From: Thermoplasmata archaeon
Lineage (GTDB): Archaea > Thermoplasmatota > Thermoplasmata > Thermoplasmatales > Thermoplasmataceae
Assembly: GCA_021846395.1 (NCBI GenBank)
Contig: JAJZXB010000002.1
Location: forward strand, 1 to 64,000
Length of the DNA: 64,000 bases
Direction of reading: 5' to 3'
In this document: piece by piece, positions 8,529 through 16,539 of the stretch
Layout: every line of letters begins with the position of its first letter
Numbering within the stretch: the first letter of the stretch is position 1
Translations under genes and position numbers: made by a program
Notes under the pieces: model-generated
Databases searched by the model: none
Told to the model about the DNA's origin: nothing
What the model saw: only the letters and a program-made list of their open reading frames with translations

Positions 8529-10136
8529 TTACTCAAAAAGACTATCCAGGCGTATTTCAAGAAACGATATGGGGTTTGTTATTCCGTACTGCTCAAGTAT
8601 TATGGGATTTACCTCTCCGATTATGCCGATGTTGCTTTCCATTAATAGAATGTTGCCTCCCCTGCCTTCAATAATCTCTGGGTGCTCATTTGCTTTTATC
8701 TTTAGAGATTTATTTAATATTCTTTTGTTGAGATAATTCAAAACCTGAAAAATATCGGAATAGGATGCCCGGGAATTTGTGAATAAGGCGCATAATTTGG
8801 TTATCTGTTTTCCACCAACAATGACCTCACCAATTTCAAATATTTTTATTGGCAATTTTCTTCTTTTATTAATTCTGATGAGATCCAGCATTCCAGGGAG
8901 CAGGCTGTCCCTTATAACGGAATAATCAAGGCTCTTGGGGTTCTGAATGGAAACACTGCCAGAATAGTTCAGGTTATCATAAAATGATTTTGAGTTTACG
9001 ACAAAGGTTTTAACCTCCTGATAATTTATAGATATCATTATATCCCTTGCAGTTTTGATCTGATCGTTTTTATAATATGGATTTCCGGTTCTGTAAATAT
9101 CTATCTGCTTTTCGTCAATATTTTTGTAACCGTAGGATTTTGCTATATCCTCCACAATATCGACAGGCCCCATAACATCTATTCTATTCCCGGGCACATT
9201 TACTTTATAGCCATTATGTGAAATTTCACAGCGGTAGCCCATTTTTCTTAACAGAGTTACCGGATCATCGATTTTTATGCCCATCAAATTTTTTATTGCA
9301 CTGTTATTTATATCAAATTCCCTGAAATCATAACCAAGTAATGATGACATATTCCCTGATTTCATTCCAGAATCACAGATAGAGATTTTATATCCCATGT
9401 AGGACATCTCATAGGCAAATAGATAAAAAGCATTTCTGGCTGCGTTGTAATCCGTTCCGGTTATATCAAAAAAAAAGTGTTCTGTTTCTTCCGTAACCTT
9501 TGATTTTATGCCGTTTATTACCGGTGGCATAGATAGCACATCATTTTCTGAATCCAGTATTACTGGAACTTTATTTTTTGATGCTATAAGTGATTTGAAT
9601 TCAATGCCTTTTTCGTGTGTATGCATTATATCTTCTGCTGTTCCTGTGAAATTATCATACGTCGTGAATTTTAATTTTGTTCTTTCTTCCATTTTATATA
9701 TAAATGGAGGTTTAATTTTTTTCAAATCATGAATGCCTATTGATACTTTCTTTCTTGATTTGCCAATGCTATCATGAAGCCTTTCCTGATACTCTATGAT
9801 ATGGTTAAAAAGATGTCCTATTTTTTTACCTCTTGCCTCGAAAGCCAGCAAATAGGGCCTTTCATTAAGAACTTCAACATCTGGAATTATGCTGATTTCT
9901 GATCTATCAATTATTCCCTTCAATTTAAAATTATTGTCATAGTATGTTTTTATAGCTTCCTTTAACGAATAGAAGGAAAATAAATCTGGCCTGTCAGGGT
10001 TTAATTCTATTCTTATGGATGATTCATCTTCCTCAATTGAATAACCTATAACTTCTGAAAAATCAAAAAATTTTCTGCAGTAATGTTCACCAATATCATC
10101 CTTTAAAAGTTCTTTATCCTCCTTAATGACTACCAT
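8529..10136 (-). CDS. pheT: Phenylalanyl-tRNA synthetase beta subunit
   Basis: Beta chain of the alpha2-beta2 PheRS that charges tRNA-Phe. The 535-residue length fits archaeal/eukaryotic-type PheT, shorter than bacterial PheT because the EMAP/OB and anticodon-like domains are lacking. Visible features are the N-terminal ELNPDRPDLFSFYSLKEAI stretch typical of the B1 region, the B5 domain (GYRCEIS...VNVPGNRIDVMGPVDIVEDIAKSYGY) and the catalytic-like core ending EIRLDSLFE. pheS is not in this window. It probably forms its own transcription unit; the RHH gene upstream is 25 bases away on the same strand. Confidence 0.94.
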   Translation of the reverse strand: MVVIKEDKELLKDDIGEHYCRKFFDFSEVIGYSIEEDESSIRIELNPDRPDLFSFYSLKEAIKTYYDNNFKLKGIIDRSEISIIPDVEVLNERPYLLAFEARGKKIGHLFNHIIEYQERLHDSIGKSRKKVSIGIHDLKKIKPPFIYKMEERTKLKFTTYDNFTGTAEDIMHTHEKGIEFKSLIASKNKVPVILDSENDVLSMPPVINGIKSKVTEETEHFFFDITGTDYNAARNAFYLFAYEMSYMGYKISICDSGMKSGNMSSLLGYDFREFDINNSAIKNLMGIKIDDPVTLLRKMGYRCEISHNGYKVNVPGNRIDVMGPVDIVEDIAKSYGYKNIDEKQIDIYRTGNPYYKNDQIKTARDIMISINYQEVKTFVVNSKSFYDNLNYSGSVSIQNPKSLDYSVIRDSLLPGMLDLIRINKRRKLPIKIFEIGEVIVGGKQITKLCALFTNSRASYSDIFQVLNYLNKRILNKSLKIKANEHPEIIEGRGGNILLMESNIGIIGEVNPIILEQYGITNPISFLEIRLDSLFE

Positions 10137-10161
10137 TAAAATGCCTATGCCTATTATTTAT

Positions 10162-10452
10162 TTAATTTTTGGTTTTAGCCTTTGCATATTCTCTCAAAAT
10201 AATTCTTATCAAATCCTCTATTGAAACTGCATTACCATTTTTAACTTCTGTTTCCAGTTGCTCATATATTTTGCCTGGCAATTTTAAATCCACATCTGTT
10301 ATTTTGTTATCTTCATTTTTCTTGATAAAATCGTTTATGGCCTCCCTTATTGCATCGGAAATGCTTGAATAGTTTTGTTTATCTACGATTTCCTGCAATT
10401 TTTCTATTAAATCCTCTGATACTCTTATGGTAATTCTATATGGAACTGACAT
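10162..10452 (-). CDS. Ribbon-helix-helix (CopG/NikR-type) regulator
   Basis: A 96-residue protein whose first 45 residues fit a ribbon-helix-helix DNA-binding domain: strand YRITIRVSEDL, helix EKLQEIVDK, helix SISDAIREAINDFI. A second related half (VDLKLPGKIYEQLETEV...SIEDLIRIILREYAK) looks like a second RHH copy, so the protein may be a tandem RHH fold. It faces truA divergently with about 70 bases between and precedes pheT. Target genes are unknown. Confidence 0.75.
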   Translation of the reverse strand: MSVPYRITIRVSEDLIEKLQEIVDKQNYSSISDAIREAINDFIKKNEDNKITDVDLKLPGKIYEQLETEVKNGNAVSIEDLIRIILREYAKAKTKN

Positions 10453-10525
10453 CGATAAGATTAAATTAACTCTTAATATAAAGTTTTCTTAATTAACGAA
10501 TCAGTTTAATATTAGGGGGAAAATT

Positions 10526-11278
10526 ATGTATTATTTGATAAAATATGGCTATGATGGAAAATCATTTTGTGGTTTTCAGAGAAATAATGGTGATAGCAGT
10601 GTGGAAAATGTCATATTGAAAGTTCTTAAAAAATACAGCATTTCAGAGGATATGGAAAGTGCTGCCAGAACAGATAAAAATGTATCTGCGGCTGGGAATG
10701 TGCTTTTAATTAATACAGAAGAAAGCATTGAGAAAATTATGAAAATTTTAAATTCTCAAATAAAAAATATGTTTTTTTACGCATATTTCAAATCAATAGA
10801 GTATATAAATCCAAGGCACAACGAATTGAAAAAATACTCATACATTATTTCCAAAAAATACGATATAAATGCAATTATGGGGACATTAAAAAAATTCATT
10901 GGAACTCATGATTTTATTAATTTCTGCAGGAAAGATAACAGGAATACCATAAGAACAATAGAAAACATAAATTATGATGAATTGCAGGATTTTTTTCTGA
11001 TAAATTTTTATGGCAGGAGTTTCATCTGGCATCAAATAAGAAATATAATGGGTTTTGCACTCAGATATTACAATACAGATATGGATCCGTTTTTAATGGA
11101 ATCTCATTTCAGTTATATTTCTAAGCCGGAGCAATTAATCCTGATGGATATTGAATACAAAAATATAGAATTCAATCGTTTCAGGTCTATTTATTCAAAA
11201 AAGCGCATTGAAGACCACCTATTAAATATCAACACTGAAAAAATTATATACGATGTTTTTTACTATTTAAACAAATAG
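10526..11278 (+). CDS. truA: tRNA pseudouridine(38-40) synthase TruA
   Basis: Isomerises uridines in the tRNA anticodon arm. The 250-residue protein starts YYLIKYGYDGKSFCGFQRN, typical of TruA, and has the catalytic-Asp motif AARTDKNVSA (Asp about residue 50) and the C-terminal FYGRSFIWHQIRNIMG block. An AGGGGGA stretch sits 7-8 bases before the ATG and serves as ribosome binding site. It is divergent from the RHH gene. Confidence 0.93.
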   Translation: MYYLIKYGYDGKSFCGFQRNNGDSSVENVILKVLKKYSISEDMESAARTDKNVSAAGNVLLINTEESIEKIMKILNSQIKNMFFYAYFKSIEYINPRHNELKKYSYIISKKYDINAIMGTLKKFIGTHDFINFCRKDNRNTIRTIENINYDELQDFFLINFYGRSFIWHQIRNIMGFALRYYNTDMDPFLMESHFSYISKPEQLILMDIEYKNIEFNRFRSIYSKKRIEDHLLNINTEKIIYDVFYYLNK

Positions 11279-11383
11279 TTTTTAATTTATTGCAAAATGC
11301 CCAACATAGCGGATTATCATTCTTTATATTTTAAATATAACTTGATAAAAAAATAATGTTAAATATAAAATTGTGCTTAAGTG

Positions 11384-12100
11384 ATGATGGAAACAAAAAA
11401 ATTATTCCTAGATGATTCATATTTAAAAAAATGTGATAGTAAAGCTGTTATGGTTGAATTTACAGATTTAACCGTCGATCAAACAATATTTTACCCCACC
11501 TCCTTCGGTCAGCAGAATGACAGGGGAACGGTGACAATAGATGGAAAAGAATTCCAGATCATTGATGTCTGGGAGGATGGGCAATTTGTCCATTTGATAT
11601 CACTTGATACCTATCCACAGGATATAAGTGGAAAAAGTGTTCATCAGGAGCTTGACTGGAATATCAGGTATGGCCACATGAAGTTGCGATCGGCACTTTT
11701 TATTCTTGGGGGGCTTGCATATAAATTTTACAATGCAAAATCCAGAATAAGTCAAACATATGACGACAAAGCATGGATTGACATTTATATAGATAACCTT
11801 TCCAGTGAAATTGTAAATAAAATACTGGAGGAAGCTAATAAAATCGTTTCAAATAATCTGCCAATAGAGGTTAAATATGCTGATAAAAATGAATTCTCAA
11901 TAGAGAAACAGATGTTTGGCTTTTCAACGGGAAAAATTCCAGATGAAGAGCCATTGAGAACTGTCAATATTTCTGGACTGCCACTGCAGGCTGATTATGG
12001 CAATCATGTAAAACAGACGGGAGAAATAGGTGAAATTGAAGCAAAAACCTCAATGGTAAAGGGCAAAATAGACAAAAGGCTAACAATAACCCTAAAATAA
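11384..12100 (+). CDS. AlaX-like protein with degenerate zinc site
   Basis: Related to the editing domain of AlaRS and free-standing AlaX, which hydrolyse mischarged Ser/Gly-tRNA-Ala. Shared blocks are FYPTSFGQQNDRG (canonical FYPTxGGQxxDxG), RYGHMKLRSALFIL (canonical RxxHMxLHTAxHxL) and a C-terminal NHVKQTGEIG (canonical CGGTHVxxTGEIG). Three of the four zinc ligands are changed: His to Arg102, His to Phe106 and Cys to Asp204; only His208 remains. The fold is kept while the metal-dependent deacylase site is lost. Start chosen at the first ATG of GTG-ATG-ATG, about 25 bases after TTAAATATAA. Function may be tRNA binding or something new. Confidence 0.75.
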   Translation: MMETKKLFLDDSYLKKCDSKAVMVEFTDLTVDQTIFYPTSFGQQNDRGTVTIDGKEFQIIDVWEDGQFVHLISLDTYPQDISGKSVHQELDWNIRYGHMKLRSALFILGGLAYKFYNAKSRISQTYDDKAWIDIYIDNLSSEIVNKILEEANKIVSNNLPIEVKYADKNEFSIEKQMFGFSTGKIPDEEPLRTVNISGLPLQADYGNHVKQTGEIGEIEAKTSMVKGKIDKRLTITLK

Positions 12101-12131
12101 ATATATTTAATCGATTTATGGATAATCTGAA

Positions 12132-13241
12132 ATGGATGAAATTGAAATAATGAACAAAGTAAACAGAGCCTTTTCGTGGCTGGGTATCATTATATCCATT
12201 ACCATATTTATTTATCTTTTACCATCCACTCTCTCAAATATTACCGGGATATCCCATTTATCTTCTTCATACATTTATTTATTTTTTCATCTAAATGCCG
12301 CAGTGGTATACCTGTTGATTTTTTTAACAATATCCCTTATATTCCTATCTGTTGCTTCAATTATATACAAATCAAAAATTTCTGCAAGCTTTGATCAGGA
12401 TAACAATAAATTATTTTTTTCCTTTTTCTCTGTGTACATCTCCGTACTTATTGTTTCTTCTGTAATAATGGAAATAATATACCCACAAATTACCCCTCAT
12501 AGAATATTTCTGTACAATTATGGAACTCAAAACTTTATCTTTTCAGTAAGTTCTGTAATGCAGATGATCGTTGTTGAATTTATTCCAATTACCATTTTAC
12601 TTTTGATATATTTTGCAATTTCAAAAAATTTAAAATTGAGCTCACTTCTTAACCCTTACCGGTATATAAAAAATATAGTGTTTGTATTTATAATCATTAC
12701 CGCAGGAGTGTCTGTTTTTATAGTGGGTGAAAATATATACAGTTCGATATTACTCTATATATATACCGTGATGCTCACCTTCATTTATCTAAGATTTGGA
12801 TTTTTAAGGGCGTTGTTGGTGAACTTTTCTTCAACAGGTATTGATATGGCTCTTTCTTTATTCTCTGGAAATGTTTTTATCAGTACTTCCCTTTCAGTAT
12901 TTCTGTTCATATGGTCTTTTATTGGCATATATACAATAACAATAATATTCGTTAAAACAAGGTCTAATACTATCAGGAAAAATAAAGAAGAGCAGGATAC
13001 TGAAAAAAGCAACACTGAGGAAATAACTAGGGAAAAAAATAACGAAATAATAGACAGAATAACCAAAACAAACCCAAATAAACTCTGGATAAGAAGTTCA
13101 TGTCCCAACTGTGGAAGCGTTGAATTTAAGCTTGATAATGATATGTCACTACAGTGCCTTAAATGTGGTGCAGTAATAGAAAAGGATGCGGTTGGACCAT
13201 ACAACATTGTAATTAATAACTATCCAAATGCAAGAAGATAA
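12132..13241 (+). CDS. Polytopic membrane protein with C-terminal zinc ribbon
   Basis: A 369-residue protein with about seven hydrophobic segments in residues 12-280, then a charged linker rich in Lys/Glu and a C-terminal zinc ribbon CPNCGS...CLKCGAV (around residues 322-345). The ribbon should face the cytoplasm after the last helix. I do not recognise the family; CPBP-protease motifs were looked for and not seen. It follows the AlaX-like gene by 31 bases on the same strand, so the two may be cotranscribed. Zinc ribbons on membrane proteins often serve protein-protein contact or nucleic acid sensing; this is inference. Confidence 0.6.
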   Translation: MDEIEIMNKVNRAFSWLGIIISITIFIYLLPSTLSNITGISHLSSSYIYLFFHLNAAVVYLLIFLTISLIFLSVASIIYKSKISASFDQDNNKLFFSFFSVYISVLIVSSVIMEIIYPQITPHRIFLYNYGTQNFIFSVSSVMQMIVVEFIPITILLLIYFAISKNLKLSSLLNPYRYIKNIVFVFIIITAGVSVFIVGENIYSSILLYIYTVMLTFIYLRFGFLRALLVNFSSTGIDMALSLFSGNVFISTSLSVFLFIWSFIGIYTITIIFVKTRSNTIRKNKEEQDTEKSNTEEITREKNNEIIDRITKTNPNKLWIRSSCPNCGSVEFKLDNDMSLQCLKCGAVIEKDAVGPYNIVINNYPNARR

Positions 13242-13257
13242 TTTTTAACCATAAATG

Positions 13258-13267
13258 TTTATATATT
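13258..13267 (+). promoter_or_regulatory. TATA box of rpl10e
   Basis: TTTATATATT is centred about 31 bases before the rpl10e ATG, giving a predicted start of transcription a few bases upstream of the codon and a near-leaderless mRNA. Confidence 0.55.
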
Positions 13268-13292
13268 CATTTGAATTAATGAATGGATTATT

Positions 13293-13823
13293 ATGGTAAC
13301 TAAACCAGCAAGAATGTATTCAAAGATTTCCGGTCCAGCTTACACCAGAAAGGAATTTATGGGAGGAGTGCCCTACCCTAAAATTACCACATTTGTACAG
13401 GGAAACCAGAAAAAAGATTTTGAAATTGAAATGCAACTAGTAGCAGAGGAGGCATGCCAGGTAAGGCATACGGCCCTGGAAGCTGCAAGAATTTCGGTTA
13501 ACAGGAAATTGCTTGAAGGTGCCGGTGCAGCAGGATATTTCCTTCACATAAGACCCTATCCCCATCAGGTAATCAGAGAGCATAAAATGGCAACAGGTGC
13601 TGGTGCAGATAGGATATCAAGCGGCATGAGAATGGCATTTGGCAGACCTGTTGGAACTGCAGCCAGAGTCCATCCAGGTGAGATAATAATGGAAGCAAAA
13701 ATAGATAGAAACGGTGCTAAAATGCTCAAAGATGCACTGAAGAAAGCATCATTTAAATTGCCCACACCATGCAGGGTTGTTATAACAAAGGGAAAGCAAA
13801 TAACAGAAAGCATGGGTATATAA
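13293..13823 (+). CDS. rpl10e: Large-subunit ribosomal protein uL16 (archaeal L10e)
   Basis: Component of the 50S subunit near the A-site tRNA elbow. The 176-residue sequence has the N-terminal KPARMYSKISGPAYTRKEF, the central VRHTALEAARISVNRKL and the loop PYPHQVIREHKMATGAGADRISSGMR typical of L10e. It has its own TATA box and is convergent with agmatinase, with 17 bases between stops. It lies away from the main ribosomal cluster, as L10e usually does. Confidence 0.97.
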   Translation: MVTKPARMYSKISGPAYTRKEFMGGVPYPKITTFVQGNQKKDFEIEMQLVAEEACQVRHTALEAARISVNRKLLEGAGAAGYFLHIRPYPHQVIREHKMATGAGADRISSGMRMAFGRPVGTAARVHPGEIIMEAKIDRNGAKMLKDALKKASFKLPTPCRVVITKGKQITESMGI

Positions 13824-13840
13824 GTTCAAAAAATTTTTAT

Positions 13841-14755
13841 TTATTTTTCGCGTGATTTTAAAATATTTTCTCTGCTGGCGATAAAATCTTGTATAAATTT
13901 AGCAGCAAGCATTGATGTGTTGCCATTATCATACAATGGTGTTATTTCCACTATATCAAAGCCGATAATTTTATCAGCAAATGCGTTTATTGTTTCCCTT
14001 ACGTCATTCGCGGATAAACCGTATGGTTCAGGGGTTCCAACACCTGGGGCGTACGCAGGGTCTATGCCGTCCATATCTATGGAAAAATATATATTTTTAT
14101 CAAACCTGGATTTAATTTCATTTATTATATTCTTTATTCCCTTTGATCGAACTTCATTTGCTGATACAAATCTCACTTTTTTATACCCCTCATATTCTAT
14201 CTCCTCCTTTGATGTTGATCTTGTTCCAATTGATATTATTCTATCCGGACCAAGCATTTCTAGCGCTCTTCTTGTAACGCATGCATGGTTGAATTTATTT
14301 TCAAAATAAGAATCACGGAAATCAGAATGCGCATCAATGATAATCATATCAATATCCTTCAGATTTCTTATGGCTCCAACGGTTATAGAATGCTCTCCTC
14401 CTAGCATTACTGGTATCTTTTTATCATTGAAAATTAGCCGTGTAACATCCTCCACTTCGCTGAGTGTGTAATTTACATCTTCATATGCAGGCAAATCCCC
14501 CTGATCAATAATGTGGCAGTCCCCAAAATCTATTCCATAATTAACCTCATATGATTCGAGGTTATCGTAAGCAACCCTTATGGAATTCGGTGCAAGCCTT
14601 GATCCCTTCCTATAGCTGGAGGTGTTGTCAAAGGGAACACCAAAAATTACATAGTCTGCAGTGGCATAATCGCTGGTGGCATCAGCTATTTTTAAATGGT
14701 TGAAATGCTCGTTTAGTTCTGCAGCATTATCTTTCTTTTTCCCATTGCTTCCCAA
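13841..14755 (-). CDS. speB: Agmatinase (ureohydrolase family)
   Basis: Hydrolyses agmatine to putrescine and urea, the polyamine source needed for spermidine and for hypusine. The 304-residue sequence has the binuclear manganese motifs [13 protein letters not shown] and [14 protein letters not shown] in order. The start used overlaps the aIF5A reading frame by 43 bases and no in-frame Met follows for more than 90 residues, so either this ATG or a nearby TTG/GTG is real. The pairing with aIF5A links polyamine supply to its consumer. Related members act on arginine or guanidinobutyrate; the name is from family and context. Confidence 0.87.
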   Translation of the reverse strand: MGSNGKKKDNAAELNEHFNHLKIADATSDYATADYVIFGVPFDNTSSYRKGSRLAPNSIRVAYDNLESYEVNYGIDFGDCHIIDQGDLPAYEDVNYTLSEVEDVTRLIFNDKKIPVMLGGEHSITVGAIRNLKDIDMIIIDAHSDFRDSYFENKFNHACVTRRALEMLGPDRIISIGTRSTSKEEIEYEGYKKVRFVSANEVRSKGIKNIINEIKSRFDKNIYFSIDMDGIDPAYAPGVGTPEPYGLSANDVRETINAFADKIIGFDIVEITPLYDNGNTSMLAAKFIQDFIASRENILKSREK

Positions 14756-15102
14756 TATGGCACCTCCATTCCTGCTTTAACCCTGTCAATATTATCCGGT
14801 TCCAGAGGTATTATAAAGGTTTCAAATGTTTCGGAATCCATCAATTGTGCCTCATTATTTGAAATTGATAGGACCTGTGCATTTTTTTTAACTATAATTG
14901 GAACCTTTACTTTGTGCTTTACAGGATAAACAACACTGTGTTTTTGACCGTCAAAAACCCCTATTGCAACAATTCGCCCCTTTGCTTCACCATGCTTGCC
15001 GGGTTTTGACATTGTAATATCTACTATCTTGCATGGGGAATCATCAATTAACATGTATCTGCCTACCTTTAATTCACGTACTTCAGCTTCAGTCCAACTC
15101 AT
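14713..15102 (-). CDS. eif5A: Translation initiation factor aIF5A
   Basis: Hypusine-bearing elongation factor that relieves ribosome stalling. The 129-residue protein has the modification loop [10 protein letters not shown] with Lys36 as the expected hypusine, an N-terminal SH3-like half and a C-terminal OB half ([14 protein letters not shown]...FIIPLEP). A TATA box lies about 33 bases upstream. The 3' end overlaps the agmatinase gene, so the two are one transcription unit; the lysine-modifying enzyme, deoxyhypusine synthase, is 7 kb away on the other strand. Confidence 0.96.
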   Translation of the reverse strand: MSWTEAEVRELKVGRYMLIDDSPCKIVDITMSKPGKHGEAKGRIVAIGVFDGQKHSVVYPVKHKVKVPIIVKKNAQVLSISNNEAQLMDSETFETFIIPLEPDNIDRVKAGMEVPYWEAMGKRKIMLQN

Positions 15103-15130
15103 AACTAATCTCTTGGTTAATAATTAAAGG

Positions 15131-15140
15131 CTTTATATAT
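15131..15140 (-). promoter_or_regulatory. TATA box of aIF5A
   Basis: On the minus strand this reads ATATATAAAG, centred about 33 bases before the aIF5A ATG, leaving a leader of only a few bases. A/T-rich sequence precedes it. Confidence 0.55.
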
Positions 15141-15204
15141 TTTTATATTTTTTTAAATCAAAATTTAGTTTTTATATAAAAAACGGTAAATATGTGGTTC
15201 AAAA

Positions 15205-15225
15205 CAGGAGAGATTCTACTCCCTG
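15205..15225 (-). terminator. Hairpin after the deaminase gene
   Basis: The segment folds as CAGG-GAG / CTC-CCTG with one bulged base and the loop TAGAAT. It lies about 25 bases after the deaminase stop and before the aIF5A promoter. There is no U-run directly after it, so a terminator role is only a guess; it could also be a relic. Confidence 0.3.
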
Positions 15226-15249
15226 AAATGTGCATCTCATTCACGGTAA

Positions 15250-16509
15250 TTAAAGATAATTTAGATCCATAAGATTATCTTCATTAAGATTTTTTATAAT
15301 GCCTCTGGACTTTACAATTTCACCGTTGATTATTACATATTCGACATTTTCGGGATTTGCCGAAAATATAACATTGTTTATGGCATTTTGGGTGTTAGTT
15401 GGAATCATATTTACATTGTGTGAATTTATTATAATTATATCTGCGAGATAGCCTGGCTTTATAATCCCTATATTTTTATTTAAAGCAATTCCGGCATTCC
15501 TGGTTGCCATATCAAGTATTTCCTGTGATTTGACTACGGCCGGAGACCATCTATCATTATTTATGCTCAATGATGAAAACTTCATTTCCTCCAGCATGTT
15601 TAGGGAATTATTGCTTCCAGAGCTGTCAGTTCCAAGAGATACATTAACATCATTCTTTAGCATTTCAGGTACTGGGGCCGTACCGCCAGAAGCCAGTTTG
15701 GCATTGCTTGTAGCATTCCATGAAACTCTCGTTCCTGATTTTGATAGCAATTTAATTTCGTTCAATGTCACCCATACACAGTGTGCTGCTATAACATTTT
15801 TATTAAGAAAGCCAATTTTATATAAATGCTCTACCGGCCTTTCCTTTTTTTCCCTGACAAAATCATATACCTCCTTCCTTGTTTCTGATAAATGTGTATG
15901 TATTTTGACACCGTATTTTTCTGATACTTCCCTTACCCTTAAATAATTTTCATCAGAAGAGACGTATATGCCCTGAACACCAATCAGTGGTTCAACAGTG
16001 TCGGGGTGCGTGGCCCTTATGAAATTTTCTGCATTGTTAACTGGATTGCCTTTTTGTGTCGTAAACTCCTCATCCAGTGTTGCCCATGATAAAAATGCCC
16101 TTATGCCTGTTTTTTTAACAGCCTTTTCTATAATATTTTCTGAGTAATATAAATCCAAAAATGATGTTGTGCCGCTGTTTATCATTTCATTTATTCCCAG
16201 AAGAGATGAATTGTATATCCCTTCATCAGTTCGTTTTGAATCGAGTTCTGATGTTTTTATTAAAAATTCATTTAAAACCATATTGTCCAGAATGCCTTTA
16301 AAACCACTCATTGCTATATGCGTATGCGTGTTTATAAAACCTGGCATTACAATTTTATTTTCAGCATTAATTTCAATTGCATTTCCATGCTCCGGCATAT
16401 CCTTTCCAACATATTTAATTACATTTCCCTCAATTAATATATTTCCCCTAAATATTTTTCTATCATCATCTTCCGTTATTATTAATCCATCCTTGATCAA
16501 AACGTCCAT
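15250..16509 (-). CDS. 5'-methylthioadenosine/S-adenosylhomocysteine deaminase family
   Basis: Amidohydrolase of 419 residues that probably removes the 6-amino group from MTA, SAH or 5'-deoxyadenosine. Metal and catalytic motifs appear in order: NTHTHIAMSG (HxH), HTHLSET, AHCVWV and GTDSSGSNNSLNM. The C-terminal IKPGYLADIIIIN closes the composite beta domain as in MtaD/DadD. It lies 30 bases after arcS on the same strand and is probably cotranscribed with it. MtnA, a later step in methylthioribose salvage, is also in this window. Cytosine-type or chlorohydrolase relatives are less likely because of the TDSSGSNNSLN block. Confidence 0.85.
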   Translation of the reverse strand: MDVLIKDGLIITEDDDRKIFRGNILIEGNVIKYVGKDMPEHGNAIEINAENKIVMPGFINTHTHIAMSGFKGILDNMVLNEFLIKTSELDSKRTDEGIYNSSLLGINEMINSGTTSFLDLYYSENIIEKAVKKTGIRAFLSWATLDEEFTTQKGNPVNNAENFIRATHPDTVEPLIGVQGIYVSSDENYLRVREVSEKYGVKIHTHLSETRKEVYDFVREKKERPVEHLYKIGFLNKNVIAAHCVWVTLNEIKLLSKSGTRVSWNATSNAKLASGGTAPVPEMLKNDVNVSLGTDSSGSNNSLNMLEEMKFSSLSINNDRWSPAVVKSQEILDMATRNAGIALNKNIGIIKPGYLADIIIINSHNVNMIPTNTQNAINNVIFSANPENVEYVIINGEIVKSRGIIKNLNEDNLMDLNYL

Positions 16510-16539
16510 AAAGGAAGATGCGGAGATATCTTATAATTT

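Noticed and set aside
15530-15946. Plus-strand 138-codon frame opposite the deaminase gene
   Set aside because: Reads as a Ser/Leu/Phe-rich shadow of a gene with clear amidohydrolase motifs; no start signals.
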